The position numbers and the translations under genes are program-made. DNA of 64,000 bases from Talaromyces rugulosus (lineage: Eukaryota > Ascomycota > Eurotiomycetes > Eurotiales > Trichocomaceae): the NCBI RefSeq assembly GCF_013368755.1, contig NC_049563.1:2666001-2730000 (forward strand), in the 5' to 3' direction. Below the pieces are notes generated by a model. The model saw only the letters and a program-made list of their open reading frames with translations, was not told the DNA's origin and made no database searches. Positions 11,950 through 23,948 of the stretch are shown here, piece by piece. The first letter of the stretch is position 1, and each line of letters starts with the position of its first letter.

Positions 11950-13563
11950 TGAGCTCCCCAAGCAACAAAATTTCTCACTTTGAACTATGTACAGCCAATA
12001 CCGACGGCGGGATGTATGACCCGCGAGAGATAGTTAGATTCTAATTTAAAAATTAATCAACTAATGGCTAAGCGGGTGGTAAAAACTTCGGTATAAAGCA
12101 TATGATGAATATTAAAGCAGTGGTTTTTTTTCGCTGGGGAGAAGTCCTGCTGTAACAGGGTTATATAGTTGCGGGTCATTTTGAACCTCAATTTCGCAGG
12201 TCCAACTATCAATGTATTCTAGTAGTAAAAGTATTCAAATAAACAGACTATCACCGCGTGAGACAGTATTTGAAATATACTACCTACTGACATCTAGAAT
12301 ATTTGTAAACTATGTTGACCAGTTTCAATAATGGCTGGCAACATGTGACGTGACAGCATCTGAATACATTCACCAACTGATCCAGCCTCGTCTATTTTTA
12401 CGTTACACATTATCTGGTCTGGTCCATTCCAAGAAACCAATCCCTTGCATTCCACCCACATCCACATCCACATCCACATCCACATCCACATCCACATCCA
12501 CATCCACATGCGCATCACACCGACTGAGTCTGAGTCTGACTCGGTCAACCAGGCTACACCCACTTGTCCCGACGCAGTCTTTAACAATACATTGACCTGA
12601 CTCTTCCAATATTACTCTCAATTCTTTACTCACATTAACTGAAAATCTATATACAATGAAACAATCCTTACATGATGCCCAGGAGGCTACCCCGTTTTAT
12701 CCCTCCCTCCCACAATCCACCACAGCCCTGAACAAAATGCCAAAAGCAAAAAAAGAAAAGTAGAGTACATAACAATAAAGTAATAAAAATTAGTCATCGT
12801 CCCCCGTCTCCCCCACAAACCCAAGAGTTTACGTATGCATGCACAATCAGAATCAAGCTTTTTTCTCAACCGTAGACCCTCCCTCTCCCGTCTTCACCGC
12901 TACATCGGATCAGACGATCAAACTCTAGTTGACAGTGACGCAAGGGGGGGAGGGAAAAAGAAAAAGAAAGAAAGATTTCTTGTTGCTAAGCTTTCTCAGG
13001 TATGCATGCCAATGAGTCCAATTGGATTAGTATTGTCCGTCAACAAAAATGAAAAATAAACAATGAGGAGGATGCATATGCACAGGGTTAGGGGTATGCA
13101 CGTGTTTAGTTCAGCTAACGTACCGGTAGACATTGTTACAAAGAAAATAGAACAAATCAATAGAATAAATCAATAGAGTAATAGCAAGTCTATTCTTTTA
13201 AAACATCTAAAAAACAAAATGTCCAAAAAGATATCAATATCATGCCCGCATGTTACTGTAGCAGAGGCGGGTGGGTGGGTAGGTTTACGCTAGCTATTGA
13301 AATAACATAATAATATGCCATTCAAATCGCAAACGTAGGAAAACAAGTTTATAACAAACAAAGCAACAGTAAAGAAACAACAACGTAATATAGCAAAAAA
13401 AAAGCAGCTTGCAAGCTTTATCTGGTATCTAAAATCACGTTATCATCATCTCTCATCAAGGTCATTATGACGGAGCGGGAGGTGGTGGTAAGGTGCCATG
13501 AAGGAACCATCTTTTGCACTAAAAAGGAATGGCTAAAGAATGGCCATTGCCCTTCATGGGAGC
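11950..13563. other. Convergent intergenic region
   Basis: 1.6 kb between the F-box relic and the 3' end of the copper-fist gene. It holds a hexanucleotide microsatellite (12456-12509), several A-rich tracts and the probable long 3' untranslated region of the minus-strand gene. The apparent Val-Asp or Ser-Thr repeat reading frames here are products of the microsatellite. No gene is supported. Confidence 0.6.
12456..12509. repeat. (CCACAT)9 microsatellite
   Basis: Nine perfect tandem copies of CCACAT. It is intergenic, so length variation should be tolerated. Confidence 0.95.
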
Positions 13564-15087
13564 TTAGTTTGCCCAAGGTGGCTGCGAAAAGGGGTTTTCG
13601 GCAGCAGGGGCGGGCATCGAGGGCGGAATAGATGTGTTGAAGATGTTTGCCGCCCAAAACATGTCATTCAAATCGTTTTGGGACGGGTCCATCTCCAGAC
13701 CAGCAGTAGTAGTAGGTTCGCTGGTGGGATAGGCAGCAGGTGCCGGTGGCATTGAGTAACTTTGCTGCGGCGCAGACAAAGCCTTGGACTCCATGGCCAT
13801 GCTAGCCTGGAGCTGTTGTTCGAGAACAGCAGTCGATTCGTTGGCGGACTTGAGGAAATCGTCTATACTGATTGACTCCAAGTTGTTCGACGATAGTAGC
13901 TGGGCCTGCGGCAAGTCTGCAAATGACGAAGCAGAGCTGACCCGGTACTGATCGACGTCGGAACGGTCACTGACGCTGTGCAGGTCATGGAGGTCGTTGC
14001 TCGACGCGCCTAGGCTCGGAAGGGGCCCAAAGTCATCAACTTCAGAAATGTCTCCAGACGAAGACGCGGTCAGGCCAGGATAGCTGGGGTTGCTTATGTT
14101 GTTCAAATCGAAACTGGCGTACGATGGGGCTTGGCTGACCGTTGTCGCCACCCCGGTCGACGACAGCGGAAAGCTCGACCAATCGACTGGCGGAGCGTTG
14201 AAAGCAGAGAGGTCGGTATCGGGCGATGCTAGCCATGGGTCTTGACATGGCTCTTGGAAAAACGAGCTCAGCGAATCCGTCGACGGGTTGGTGGTACCGA
14301 ATGCGGTAAAAGAACTGAGATCAAGAGGAGGAATCTGAGTGTTGATCTGCTCTGGCGCGGCCATGGCGCCCATCACGGGAGAGCTATGCTCAGATTTGAC
14401 CTGTCGAGGCGCAAATTGGCTGTCGGACTCGAGATCGACAGTGTAAGGCGACTTGATATCTGCGGTTTGGCTGAGAGTGAGCGGTAGGTAGTCTGCGGAC
14501 CGCTGGGCTAACTCGGATGTTCCGTGGATGGTGTGGTGTCGTGGGATGGTATAAGGCAGACCACATTTGTGAGCCATATCGTTGTGTTTGTGCATTGGCT
14601 TGTGGTGACCATCTCGGAAGACGGTCAAAGTGCTCTCGGATTTGGTTGACGTCAGGCGAGGTTTGCGCATCTCCGTCACAGCAGGAGAGGGAGCGGGAGG
14701 AAGACCAGTTTCGGGGACGGGGTCCAGGTGCTGCTCCAACTTCAAGGCGCAGGTGCAGCGTTGGCCGTGGACGCAGCGACACTTGTGCTCGCCCATCTCG
14801 TGTTCCAGGTGACCGGCGACATAGTGGTCCTTCTTCTTGTCCCCGCAGTCGCACTTGGCGTGAGTTGTTCTGGACTTGCGCAGGCCGCGGCAGTGAGGGC
14901 ATTGGGAGACTGGCCGGCCCTTTTTGTTGATGTGAACGAGGCTCCGATCTAGAAGAATCAGTACGTTGAACAGATATGAGGTGGCTTGGGGGGGGGGGGG
15001 GGGGGGCATACCACTGTGGTGACAGCCGCTGACTCGGTGACCCCGGACGCAAGCTTCACAAGCCCACTTCTCGCCGTCAATCAACAT
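13564..15087 (-). CDS. Copper-fist transcription factor (Mac1/Cuf1-like)
   Basis: 486-residue nuclear regulator of copper homeostasis. Exons (minus): 15087-15012 and 14948-13564. Residues 1 to about 45 form a complete copper fist: MLIDGEKWACEACVRGHRVS, then CHHSD, then the conserved INKKGRPVSQCPHCRGLRK that contacts DNA. The zinc ligands C-x2-C-x8-C-x-H are all present. A second Cys cluster, CRCVHGQRCTC (about residues 85-95), could bind Cu(I). The rest is Ser/Pro-rich with acidic patches, likely activation region. The start is the ATG that gives the invariant MLIDGEKWA beginning. The intron, 63 nt, splits the fist, keeps frame if retained, and contains a run of 19 C immediately after the donor. 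Which paralogue (copper-deficiency activator or copper-detoxification factor) cannot be decided from sequence alone. Confidence 0.9.
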   Translation of the reverse strand: MLIDGEKWACEACVRGHRVSGCHHSGMPPPPPPQATSYLFNVLILLDRSLVHINKKGRPVSQCPHCRGLRKSRTTHAKCDCGDKKKDHYVAGHLEHEMGEHKCRCVHGQRCTCALKLEQHLDPVPETGLPPAPSPAVTEMRKPRLTSTKSESTLTVFRDGHHKPMHKHNDMAHKCGLPYTIPRHHTIHGTSELAQRSADYLPLTLSQTADIKSPYTVDLESDSQFAPRQVKSEHSSPVMGAMAAPEQINTQIPPLDLSSFTAFGTTNPSTDSLSSFFQEPCQDPWLASPDTDLSAFNAPPVDWSSFPLSSTGVATTVSQAPSYASFDLNNISNPSYPGLTASSSGDISEVDDFGPLPSLGASSNDLHDLHSVSDRSDVDQYRVSSASSFADLPQAQLLSSNNLESISIDDFLKSANESTAVLEQQLQASMAMESKALSAPQQSYSMPPAPAAYPTSEPTTTAGLEMDPSQNDLNDMFWAANIFNTSIPPSMPAPAAENPFSQPPWAN

Positions 15088-16525
15088 GGCCGCGGAAACT
15101 ATAAAACACACATGCGACTCTGCGCGAAAGTATATACTGAAAGTAACAGGACAGGGTCAAGCGGTACGGAAGGGGGTGTCAACGCGAGGTGGTGACACAG
15201 CCAGACGGGTGGGTGCATGGGACGACAATAGAAAGGCAATGCCAGACGTTGTCTTTTTTTTTTTTTTTTTCTTATTTGAAAAAGGGTACTTCTTGTTTGA
15301 ATAGTAACAAGAAATAAAACACCCAATTGCAAGAATTGAAGGAATTTGTTGCGGGGAGCACACACGGGTGACACGACAACGAGGGTAGAGTGGAGAGGGA
15401 GCGCAGCGACGCGGTGGAAAAGGAAGAAAAAGCAGAAAGCAAAGAGACAAAAGCAACAGAGCCCTATGCACCGCTTGGCGCCGGCCGCGAGACAGGACAC
15501 CAAAGACCGGTAGTGGCGGCCAAAACAGGGGGAAACAAGGACACTTTTTGGAGTGTGTTCATGCGGCAAAGAACATGGAGGAAGAGAAGAAGGGGAGAAG
15601 AAAAGAGCGAGCGGGAGCGAGTGTGGGAAGCGCCTCAAAAGGGCTGCTGCGGTGGGCGGGGGCGAAGGGCACTGCCCAGGCGGGCATAGCGTGGCTTTAG
15701 CCGTATGTGGCCTGGTGGCGGCTAGCCCTGAACTGGAGGGTTCTTTTACTCTTTTACTATTATTATTTATTACTCCATACACTTCATAGTTCATACAGGG
15801 TGTGGCAATGGGATTCTCAGTCGAGCCCTTGGAGACGTACCGTTATTGCATACCTGTCTGTACTTACACACACCCAGTACTGGCCGGGCTCGAGGACCCA
15901 GCACTTCGTACCTCGTACGTAGCTGCTATGGCCTCCGCCACGCTGGGCATCCCGATTAGGAAAGCTTCCAGAAGGAACATGGGGGCCTTCTAGGCGGCGC
16001 TAGACGGGCAGCCAGCGCCCGCGATTGGCCGAATCGCCAGGCCACACCCGCCGAGTTGCCTTATTGGGGCATGTGGGTCCCGGTGAGCCTGAATCAGGAC
16101 ACGGAGTGGGGCCGATCGTCACGCTGCATGTCATTTTCTGCCGTACCTACAAGAACATGTCTGAGCTGAAGGGGTACGGACTACGGAGTGCGTTTTCAGG
16201 CAATAATAACAATACTACGTACTACTGTCTGCGCCGCCGCCGCCTGTGCCTCGCCAAGATATTCCAAGACCCCCCTTTTTTCTTTGTCAGGCATCCTCTT
16301 TTCAATGCCTGCAGCCTGACGTGGAGCGGCGTCGATCTGGGCGGGAAAAGACGGCCGCTATGGGTAAAACCGCGATTGCGGGATAGCGTCACGGGGTAGA
16401 CTCGGGTCGCGCCGAGTGCATACGTATCATGTATGTGCGTACTGGGCTATAGAATATGTCGTTGAACCTATTCCTGTATTGAAACCCTACTTTTGGTTAT
16501 CTTCCCATGAGATTGTCCTTTGCAT
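15088..16525. other. Upstream region of the copper-fist gene
   Basis: 1.4 kb including the 5' leader and promoter, with a poly-T tract (about 15252-15270) and purine-rich blocks at 15390-15640. Reading frames here are low-complexity and unsupported. No gene was recognised. Confidence 0.55.
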
Positions 16526-17521
16526 TCAAATCTCTAGCTTCTCTGGAGGAAACTCCTGGGTGTCGCCCACCGGTTCACTGACCATGTACCGTACAAACAG
16601 GTCTATCGGGGCCGTCTCATAGCTGTCAAACTCGAACAAAGGGCTTTGGCGGACGATCGCCATCATGATAGCCCTCGATAATCTTTACATGATGACCCAT
16701 AAAGGAGAAGAGCATGATCTATATAACAAGAAAAATATTAGAATATGAGGGGGTTCACGAGCATGGGAATCTGACGTACGGGGATAATTATATGTTTCTG
16801 TAGCTTGGCCCACTCCATACGAGTCTTGAGGGCAGCTAGAATCACAAGGACGTCTCCCTTCAGAAGCCTTTCATCTCCGGCCACATTGTGCTTCACGGCA
16901 AGCATGATATGCGGCTTCTTGGCGGCATCGTCTCTTCTGGTCCAATAGCCACCATGCATGTAACAAGTACTGAGTGGATAATCGGCATAGGACGGATCGA
17001 TGACCTGTTCTTCGAACTCTCTAAATTCATTGAGGAAAGAGAAAAAAAAAAACATTAGCCACTGTACTGTTACTAGAGAGAAGATAACTTACTCTCGAAA
17101 CAGCCATCCCTTGGAGTTTCCAAGGCCAATTGGGAAATCATGTTCACCTTTTGGTATGCCATGTCTTTTCTGTGCCGTTTGAAAGCCATGTGAGGCTCAG
17201 AAGGAAACCATCCGAGTAGCAGCTAAAAGATGCGGGTATCTCCCCCCCCTCCTTCAGCTTCAATTTGAGGCCATTTGTTCAAACAGAATTGTCGATATTG
17301 TCAACCAAAGGAGCCCCGCTGAGCTCTTCCTCGGGCAATGGGCTGAAAAACGATGGCTCTCGTGATCTAGAGACTTTTCCCGTGGGTTCAACTTGAAGTG
17401 GAAGTGGCGTTATCGCTTGAATTTGGAGGAAGGGGGCTGGGACTTTCCTCACATCTTCGTATAGTTGATGAATCTTGTCCTTCACTTGATTTCTTTTTTC
17501 AGAAGGACTCAAGCAGGGCAT
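16526..17521 (-). pseudogene. Conserved fungal hypothetical protein with a C-terminal frameshift
   Basis: A four-exon model (17521-17285, 17222-17093, 17018-16780, 16718 onward) joins cleanly: MPCLSPSEKRNQVKDK..., then LLLGWFPSEPHMAFKRHRKD, then KFEEQVIDPSYADYPLS, then HIMLAVKHNVAGDERLLKGD and LVILAALKTRMEW. This resembles a widespread family of fungal proteins of unknown function, as far as I recall. In exon 4 the frame runs MLFSFMGHHVKIIEGYHDG and then stops at about 16626, while the expected continuation IVRQSPLFEFDSYETAPIDL to EPVGDTQEFPPEKLEI (stop at 16526-16528) is in another frame. A single indel near 16665-16690 explains this. The start is uncertain: the frame is open further upstream. 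Function unknown; a sequencing error would turn it into an intact gene. Confidence 0.6.
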
Positions 17522-18343
17522 GTTGAGTAGTGCATATTTAGATGGTGAATTAAGTAAAAGAACTAAAACGATGGGAAGAATGAAAGATGTAACCCCGCCC
17601 GATGACGATGACGGTGACGATGGCGAACGCTGACCGCAAAACAAACCCAAACAGACTCAAACAAACCGAGTAAACACATTCAACAAAGAAAACTATTCAC
17701 GGCATGGAGGAGAGCAAGTTGCAGTCAATCTGCCATTCCAGTTGCAACACATCGTTCAACCTAGAATACTACTCGAAAAGGCTATTGTAGGGTTATCTAG
17801 ATTCAAGGGAACCATTATTGGCAAAAAGAATAATGGCCTTTTTAGAATCCAGGCATACAGCCCACGGCCCTCACAAACGCCTATTTATTAAATAATTAAT
17901 TGATGTTGTCGGCGAGATGAAACCTACTGTTGTGTACTTCGGAGGCTGGAGAATAGGATAATCCGCCGGCACGGAGGCGGCCTTTCTTTTCTACGCGATG
18001 AACCAGCGCAAATGCAACTAGTAACTTAACTACGTAGTCGATCTGATGTCTGGGGAAAGCTTCAGCGTTGTAGATGTCGCAGCCAGCTTCGTGTGCAGCG
18101 GCATGCTGAGTGCGCGCGCGCTAAGCCATGCCCGCGCAGAATGGAAGTTGTTAGCCTGTAGATAGAAAAGGGAAGAAAATCCTCGCCGTTTGGGTTTTTT
18201 CCTCCTTCCTCTTTCTTTCCCCATCATCGCCCCGTGCCCGCCAGCATCATCATCAACACTGGAGCTTTTTGCTCCTGCGCTCAATTCTATCCAGCTCTGT
18301 CTGTTTTCCCCGTGATTCGCGAACGAATAAAAAATTAAAAAAA
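17522..18343. other. Divergent promoter region
   Basis: 820 bp between outward-facing genes (hypothetical, minus; Zn2Cys6 factor, plus). It includes an AT-rich block at 17880-17910 and the CT-rich leader of the factor gene. No gene is supported. Confidence 0.55.
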
Positions 18344-21192
18344 ATGAACTCGCGCGAACAGTCGGATCTGCCTCCGGCGCCTTCGTACCCCTCCCCGAAC
18401 CCGGCGCAAGTCGGCCAAGGTGCCATGTACTACGGCGGTCGCCAGCTCACAGCTGATGAAATTCTCTCTGCTGAGCTCTCGCGCGATGCGACCGGAGGAA
18501 ATCTTGCAGATGGGCCGAATAATGGTATGCGTCGCGTGTGATAGAATCGCTCGCTGCTCTCTTGAAGCTAATCCGTCGCGTCTTTTCCATTACAGACCAA
18601 CAACACAACAACGCATTCGGTTTCCCTCCCAACCAGCAAGTCGGTGTCGATCCAAACCACGATCTGAGCTATGGCGACCAAAGCGCTCGGCGGAAGCGGT
18701 CGAAAGTGTCGCGCGCCTGTGATGAATGCAGGCGGAAGAAGGTGAGAGAGCTCGTCCCGTCGCGTCGTCGTCGTCGTCCCCGTCGTCGTCGCCTCAACGC
18801 GCAGAAATTAACACAGCCGACGTGGATAGGTTCGCTGCGATGCTACTTCAGAGTCCGGCGTCGAAACATGTTCCAATTGCCGTCGTCTCGGTGCTGCCTG
18901 TCAATTCAGCCGGGTGCCCATGAAGCGAGGGCCTAGCAAAGGGTAGGTGGATTGAATTACGTCGCAGAGGCCGGCCTTGCTGATGGTTATTTCTTCTTCT
19001 TCAGTTATATAAAGGAGCTGGCAGAACGTTTGAACACATTGGAGTCGCAGATGCAACCGCCGTTGACGCATCAGGATATGCAGTATCAGGGCATGAACGA
19101 GGTCTCGTCTCCTCGTGGCTACCATGAATTCTCTCCCCCAATGGATGCGAGTCTTCTGGGGCGCAAGCGGACCTTTTCGATGAGCGAAGGAATTCATGGC
19201 CTGTCTATGCCGCAATCTGCGCTCACCTCTCGCAGCCAACCGCCAACTGTCGGTATGTGACATTTCTTCAAACTCCTGCTCTTCTCGCAGTTCTCACGTT
19301 GACATTTTGTGACCAGGAGAGACTACGGCCAATCTTCCAGAAAGCTATCCACTGTTCAATATAAATCTTGCGCAGAACAAGATGTCCGGGCCGTACTGGA
19401 ACGAGACCCAGGACCTAGCTACAAATACCTTGCCCGTTGACTCGGTTGTTGGATCTTTGTCCCAGCCGGCGAACGAAACCACGATACCGCAGTCAGTGGA
19501 TGAAGGCTCTTTGAAGACGTATGTTTTCCTTACAATAACTAGCTCATAAAGAGGGATTTAGTCTGACAAACATTATAGGTACTACGAAAAGATTCACCCT
19601 ATACTCCCCATTCTTCCCAACTCAAAGGAACGGTTCCTTGAGATTCTTCACCAGTGCAATAGGCAGTTACAGGAGGTCTTTTCACATGCATTGTATGCTG
19701 TCACGCAAACCAACCTCAACCGGGTGATAACCACTTTTCAAGAGGTGAATTCCATAAACACCGCAATTGACCTGGTTTCTTCGCATCTCCGGGACCCTCA
19801 CAACTTGCGGACTTTGCCAGTAAACTTTGTGTGGACACAAACGCTGTGCTTTCTGGTCATCAACTGTGACAAGCATGGCGGCCCAGAAAACTTACACGGA
19901 AAGTATGGTCTTGCGAAGCAAACGCTCGTTGACCATCTTTCCGGCTTGGCCTACAAACTCTCCAAACAGTTTGAGCAAAACCGGGACCCGTTTCCTGACC
20001 TTCAAGATGCAGATTCCGACGCCAACATTGCTCGTCGTGGATGGTTTGCTGCAAGCATTCTATGCCGGTGGAGCCATGTTGGGGCGGGGGAGCGAGATGT
20101 CATGGAAGACGACCTTCAAGACATCGATCTTCCTTCTGATCCGAAGTTTATGGGATTTGCGGCATTCCAGCTTGCTGGTAAGTACACACCTATTTTTTTA
20201 AACTATGAAATTGTATCTGACAGTAAAATCCAGCCTACTCTAGTGAGTTGACTTCAGCTCTCCGCCTTATCGAGATCGACCCCGATGTTCTTTCGGTGAA
20301 TCCACGGTTCAAGAAGATGTCCCGGTCTCTTCTGTTTCACATGCTCAAGTCTGTGCTGAGTGTCGAACAACGCCTGGACGCGGTCGATCGAATGACCACC
20401 CCGCCCGGATACATGGAGGCCCTGGGCCCACAGGTTTACTGGACCATCAACCTCTTCATCACCCGCCCTCTGTACGTGTTTGCGCCGTACGAGGTTATAC
20501 ATTCTGCCGAAGCCCTCGTCAAGGAACTGCACAAGGATGTGCCAACACGCCTACCCTCGCCCATTGACATTTACTCCTTGGCTCTAGCCACTTTGACCCT
20601 GCTGGAAGCATCGAAAATCCCGCTGTGCGCCGAGTTTTGCTGGGAGCTCCTCGCCAACATCGAGCAGGTCCTCGATCGTCGTGCGCAAAATTCGGCGTTG
20701 GCTGGCGAGTTTGAAGATCTCTTTTCCACTCCCCAGTGGGACCGCCAGCTTCGGCTGTGGATTGAGGCTGAGAAGCCTCAGCATGGTGACGCTACAGGAC
20801 AAAACTCGTCCTCCTCTGCCAACAACAACAATACAACCACAACCAACAACACAACCACAACCGCTTCGGGCAACAACTCTACCGCCCACCAAGCACCCCT
20901 CGTCGGCCCCAACGAGCAACGATCTCTACAACATCTCGCCGACCTAGCCGTCGGCGGCGGCGGTGGTGCTGGTGGTGGTCCATCATCCCCTCCCTCGCCA
21001 TCCGGCAAGTTCAACATTGACGCATCCGCAGAAGGCCTACCCACAACCTCATCTGCCGCCGATCTGGGCGCATCTCACGGCGTTGGAGTAGTCGGCGGTG
21101 CAAACGGTCAAAACGGGCTTGTCGATTTCAGTCTGGCTTTGCGGAGGGGGTTTATGAATGTTTTGAGTCTTCCGCCTGTACCACGTCACTAA
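18344..21192 (+). CDS. Zn2Cys6 transcription factor, RGT1-like
   Basis: 815-residue binuclear-cluster factor. Exons: 18344-18524, 18596-18741, 18830-18942, 19005-19252, 19317-19518, 19579-20177, 20234-21192. The DNA-binding region spans about residues 97-140: KRSKVSRACDECRRKK, then VRCDA, then ETCSNCRRLGAACQF, then the linker RVPMKRGPSKGYIKEL leading into a short coiled coil (AERLNTLESQM). That linker recalls yeast Rgt1, the glucose-responsive repressor of hexose-transporter genes. A middle homology region (about 300-560) follows, then a low-complexity Asn/Thr/Ser and Gly/Pro tail. Residues preceding the cluster are Pro/Gln-rich. The cluster is split by two introns, the second containing a CGT-rich tract. 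Role as sugar-transport regulator is inferred from the linker only. Confidence 0.85.
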
Positions 21193-21722
21193 AACCTTGT
21201 TTTTTTTCTTCTGTTGTACTTGGGTTCGCTGGGAAAATGGAAAACTTTTTTTTCTCGTTTTTTTTTTTGGAAGTGGGTTATGTATGTACCTACCTCTTTG
21301 GGGGGGGTCTGTGGGCTGTATTTGTATTATTACTATTATTTTTTGTTGTTGTTCTCTTTTCTTATTTTTATCCTCGACTTTGAAACTTGTGTGTACACTT
21401 AAGGAAAGGGCGCTTTGGTGGGTTTTAAACATTGATTAATCTAGAGGTTTTTTTTTTATTTTTTTTATTTGCTCAGTATTAAGAACGAAACGAAATATAA
21501 TGGACTTTTCAAAGTTATTTTCGATTCTGGTGTCATCACGTGGGAAAACGCTGAATTAAAATAAAAATCCTCGCTGTTGACTCTGGGCTATATGTATATA
21601 GGTATATATAGGTATGTATAAATATTTTCTGAAAAAGATTTAAATCTCAAATCCAGACACAGCCGCCCCCCAGATAGATCAGATCAAATCAAATAAAATA
21701 TAACACAGCAGAAACGGAAATA
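21193..21722. other. Convergent 3' spacer
   Basis: 530 bp with many T-runs, between the 3' ends of the Zn2Cys6 gene and the Rec114-like gene. No gene is supported. Confidence 0.55.
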
Positions 21723-23383
21723 TCATGTTCCAAAGGCAATTCGCTGCCACACGCGCTCGACGTCTTGACACAGAGCTCGGAACCCGTCGTCTTCGAGTTG
21801 TTGGCATACCCAGTTGCTGACGAGCTGGGAGCGCTCTGATTCGGGTGTCGCCAGGAATGTGGACAGGTCTGCTGAGGATATGGGTATTCCTTGCGATGCT
21901 GCTCTGACATTTTGCATCTCCACTGGTGGTTGGTGATGGGATGTAGGTGGGTTGTCGAGAGCAGATGAAGTCGCAACAGGTAAGGATCCTGTCGTCGTTC
22001 CATTCTGTTGTGTTCTGCCATTAATAGGACTAGATGCTGGAAATATGGAAGTGGTGAGAAGTGGAGAAGAGGCGGATGCTGCTTCCAAGGACGGATTCTG
22101 CTTTTCTTTATTTGGATTCCATTGCCTATCCTCCAGTTCTAGACGAAGCTGGCGGGCGGGGGAGCTCGTTGCCGGGACCGTTACTTTTGACTGGGCTGTA
22201 TGTGGTCGTGGCGATGCACAATTCACGCCGGAGCCATCATTGGGGTTTTTGGGAGGCTTTGGAGCTGGTTCTGGCCACTTTGTAAACCGGTTTGCCGGTT
22301 GTCGATTGAACAAGGGGCTTGGTCGTGGCCCAGGTTTGGAAAACGGGAGGTCTCTCTTCGGTGGCAGTACTTGATTGAGAACTTGAGTGTCGTACGCTGG
22401 TGAGGTGATCGGCCGTTCTTGTTCATTGCTTGCGTACTCTGCGCTTGGTGTAATTGTGCGTTCCCTCGGGAGGTCCTTGTGAGAGTCGTCTGGGCCGCGG
22501 CCATTTGCATATAGACGCGATGAAATTGAACTGGGAGAGGAGGCTGATAGTGTATAGTTAGCATGGCTCCTATATGTAGAACAGATGGTCTGAATACCAT
22601 TGACAGGCTGTCTGTCCGTCGTTGTTCCAAGCGTTGTATGGCTTCTTGATAACCCCTGATTCCACGAGTGACTGTCCGTCGGTGCCGCAAAACGTTGGCT
22701 CCAGTCATTACTAGTGCTGATCATTGTTGCAGCCGGAGTTAGTATTCTTGAAGAGGAAGAGTCTGGTCTCAAACTGGCTGAGCGCGAAGGATGCTCGCCG
22801 GAGGACTCGCTGAAGGGGCAGTTGATCTCCCTCAATATTTCCAAAACTTCACGATAGTCGCGACTGGAGGAGAACTTGAGTTGAAAACGACGCAGCTGTT
22901 TCTTGTATTAGTATTCATTGTTTTCACCCTTTGAGTTGGACAACAAACCTGTTCTCTGCCGAAAGGATACCGGACGGCCAAACAGGGATCCTTGATAATA
23001 ATAGCAACTGATGGTTTGGTGTTCCTCGCATGTTTCGAAATGGCCTGCTGAGTGGCTTCGCGGGCCAATGAATTCAGATCAAGGTCTTCCTATGCGGTTG
23101 TTAATACTCTCTCCCCAGCTACATTGACAATATCATTCTAGATGAGGTGTACCAGGTTCTCGTGCGCGCGAATTACTCGAAGACGCAATTTTTGCTGGAT
23201 AGAGCTGATTCCTGACGCAGATGAAGTGTCTTTCTCAAAAAGAACGTTCAGGTCGCTTGAATGCAAGTGCGTCCAGTTGACCGGCCCATGCTGGTCGGCC
23301 AGAGACTCAGCATACGAGTACTTGGCTAGGGGGAATTGCGCTATCACGTTTGACTGCTGCAGCTGGCTTCTTAGGCTAGACAT
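21723..23383 (-). CDS. Rec114-like meiotic recombination protein
   Basis: 514-residue protein, exons (minus) 23383-23153, 23089-22949, 22895-21723. The N-terminal 150 residues look like the pleckstrin-homology-like core of Rec114/Rec7, the accessory factor of Spo11 double-strand-break formation: LAKYSYAESL, then LNVLFEKDTSS, LRLRVIRAHENL, VAIIIKDPCLAVRYPFGRE and QLKFSSSRDYREVLEILRE, the last a 'reader' segment characteristic of the family. A long Ser/Pro-rich disordered centre follows. The C-terminal helix (TPESERSQLVSNWVCQQL, then VERVWQRIAFG) would be the trimerisation/Mei4-binding end. All three exons join in phase. Assignment rests on these end motifs recalled from memory, so moderate. 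The gene shares a 565-bp promoter with rsc9. Confidence 0.62.
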
Positions 23384-23948
23384 GACTGTAGATGTTCAAG
23401 TATAGTTGAAGTTGGTTTTGTCTAACAACAGGAGTTGCGAGGTGTGTGTATGTTCCAAGACCAAGATGGCAGACAGGGAAGTCACGCCGGTGGCCCGCCA
23501 GACAGCAGCAGCCATGGGAGCCACTACTACGTTATTGTTCTTTTCTTCTTCTTCTTCTGCTAATAGGAGTAATATACCAGGCTCATCTGAGTCATTTTGT
23601 GTGTACAGAGCAACGCCGATACACAGGGTATAAGAATATCAGATCGTGCCTGAATTCGGTGCCTGAAAACCCAGGCAGCCAGCGCCTATAAAAACCAGTC
23701 ACTATTGTATGCCTTCTTCCTCATCTCCTGACAGCGTATTCACGCCCCAACAGAACCAAGTGATGTTGCTTTCTTCCATCGATTTTCCATCACAAACCTG
23801 AAGCTGGCAAGCTCGCTGTCAGTGATATTTACTTCAGTCTATCACTGTTTATTGCCGCCTATCTCCACGTGACTTAACATCACAGTGAACTCTCAGTGAA
23901 CTCTTTTGTCTTAGCGCCCATCCACGTGATCTCTCCACACCAGGCGCG
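23384..23948. other. Shared divergent promoter, Rec114-like gene and rsc9
   Basis: 565 bp between two outward-facing starts. It contains CTT-rich and AT-rich tracts. A 16-nt imperfect direct repeat (CAGTGAACTCT-like, 23883-23905) sits just upstream of rsc9. No other gene is seen. Confidence 0.55.

Noticed and set aside
12294..12633. Val-Asp repeat protein
   Set aside because: The reading frame exists only because of the CCACAT microsatellite.
15099..15794. 231-codon minus-strand open frame upstream of the copper-fist gene
   Set aside because: Low-complexity Ser/Pro/Phe sequence from poly-T and purine-rich tracts, with no domain and no ATG-supported start.
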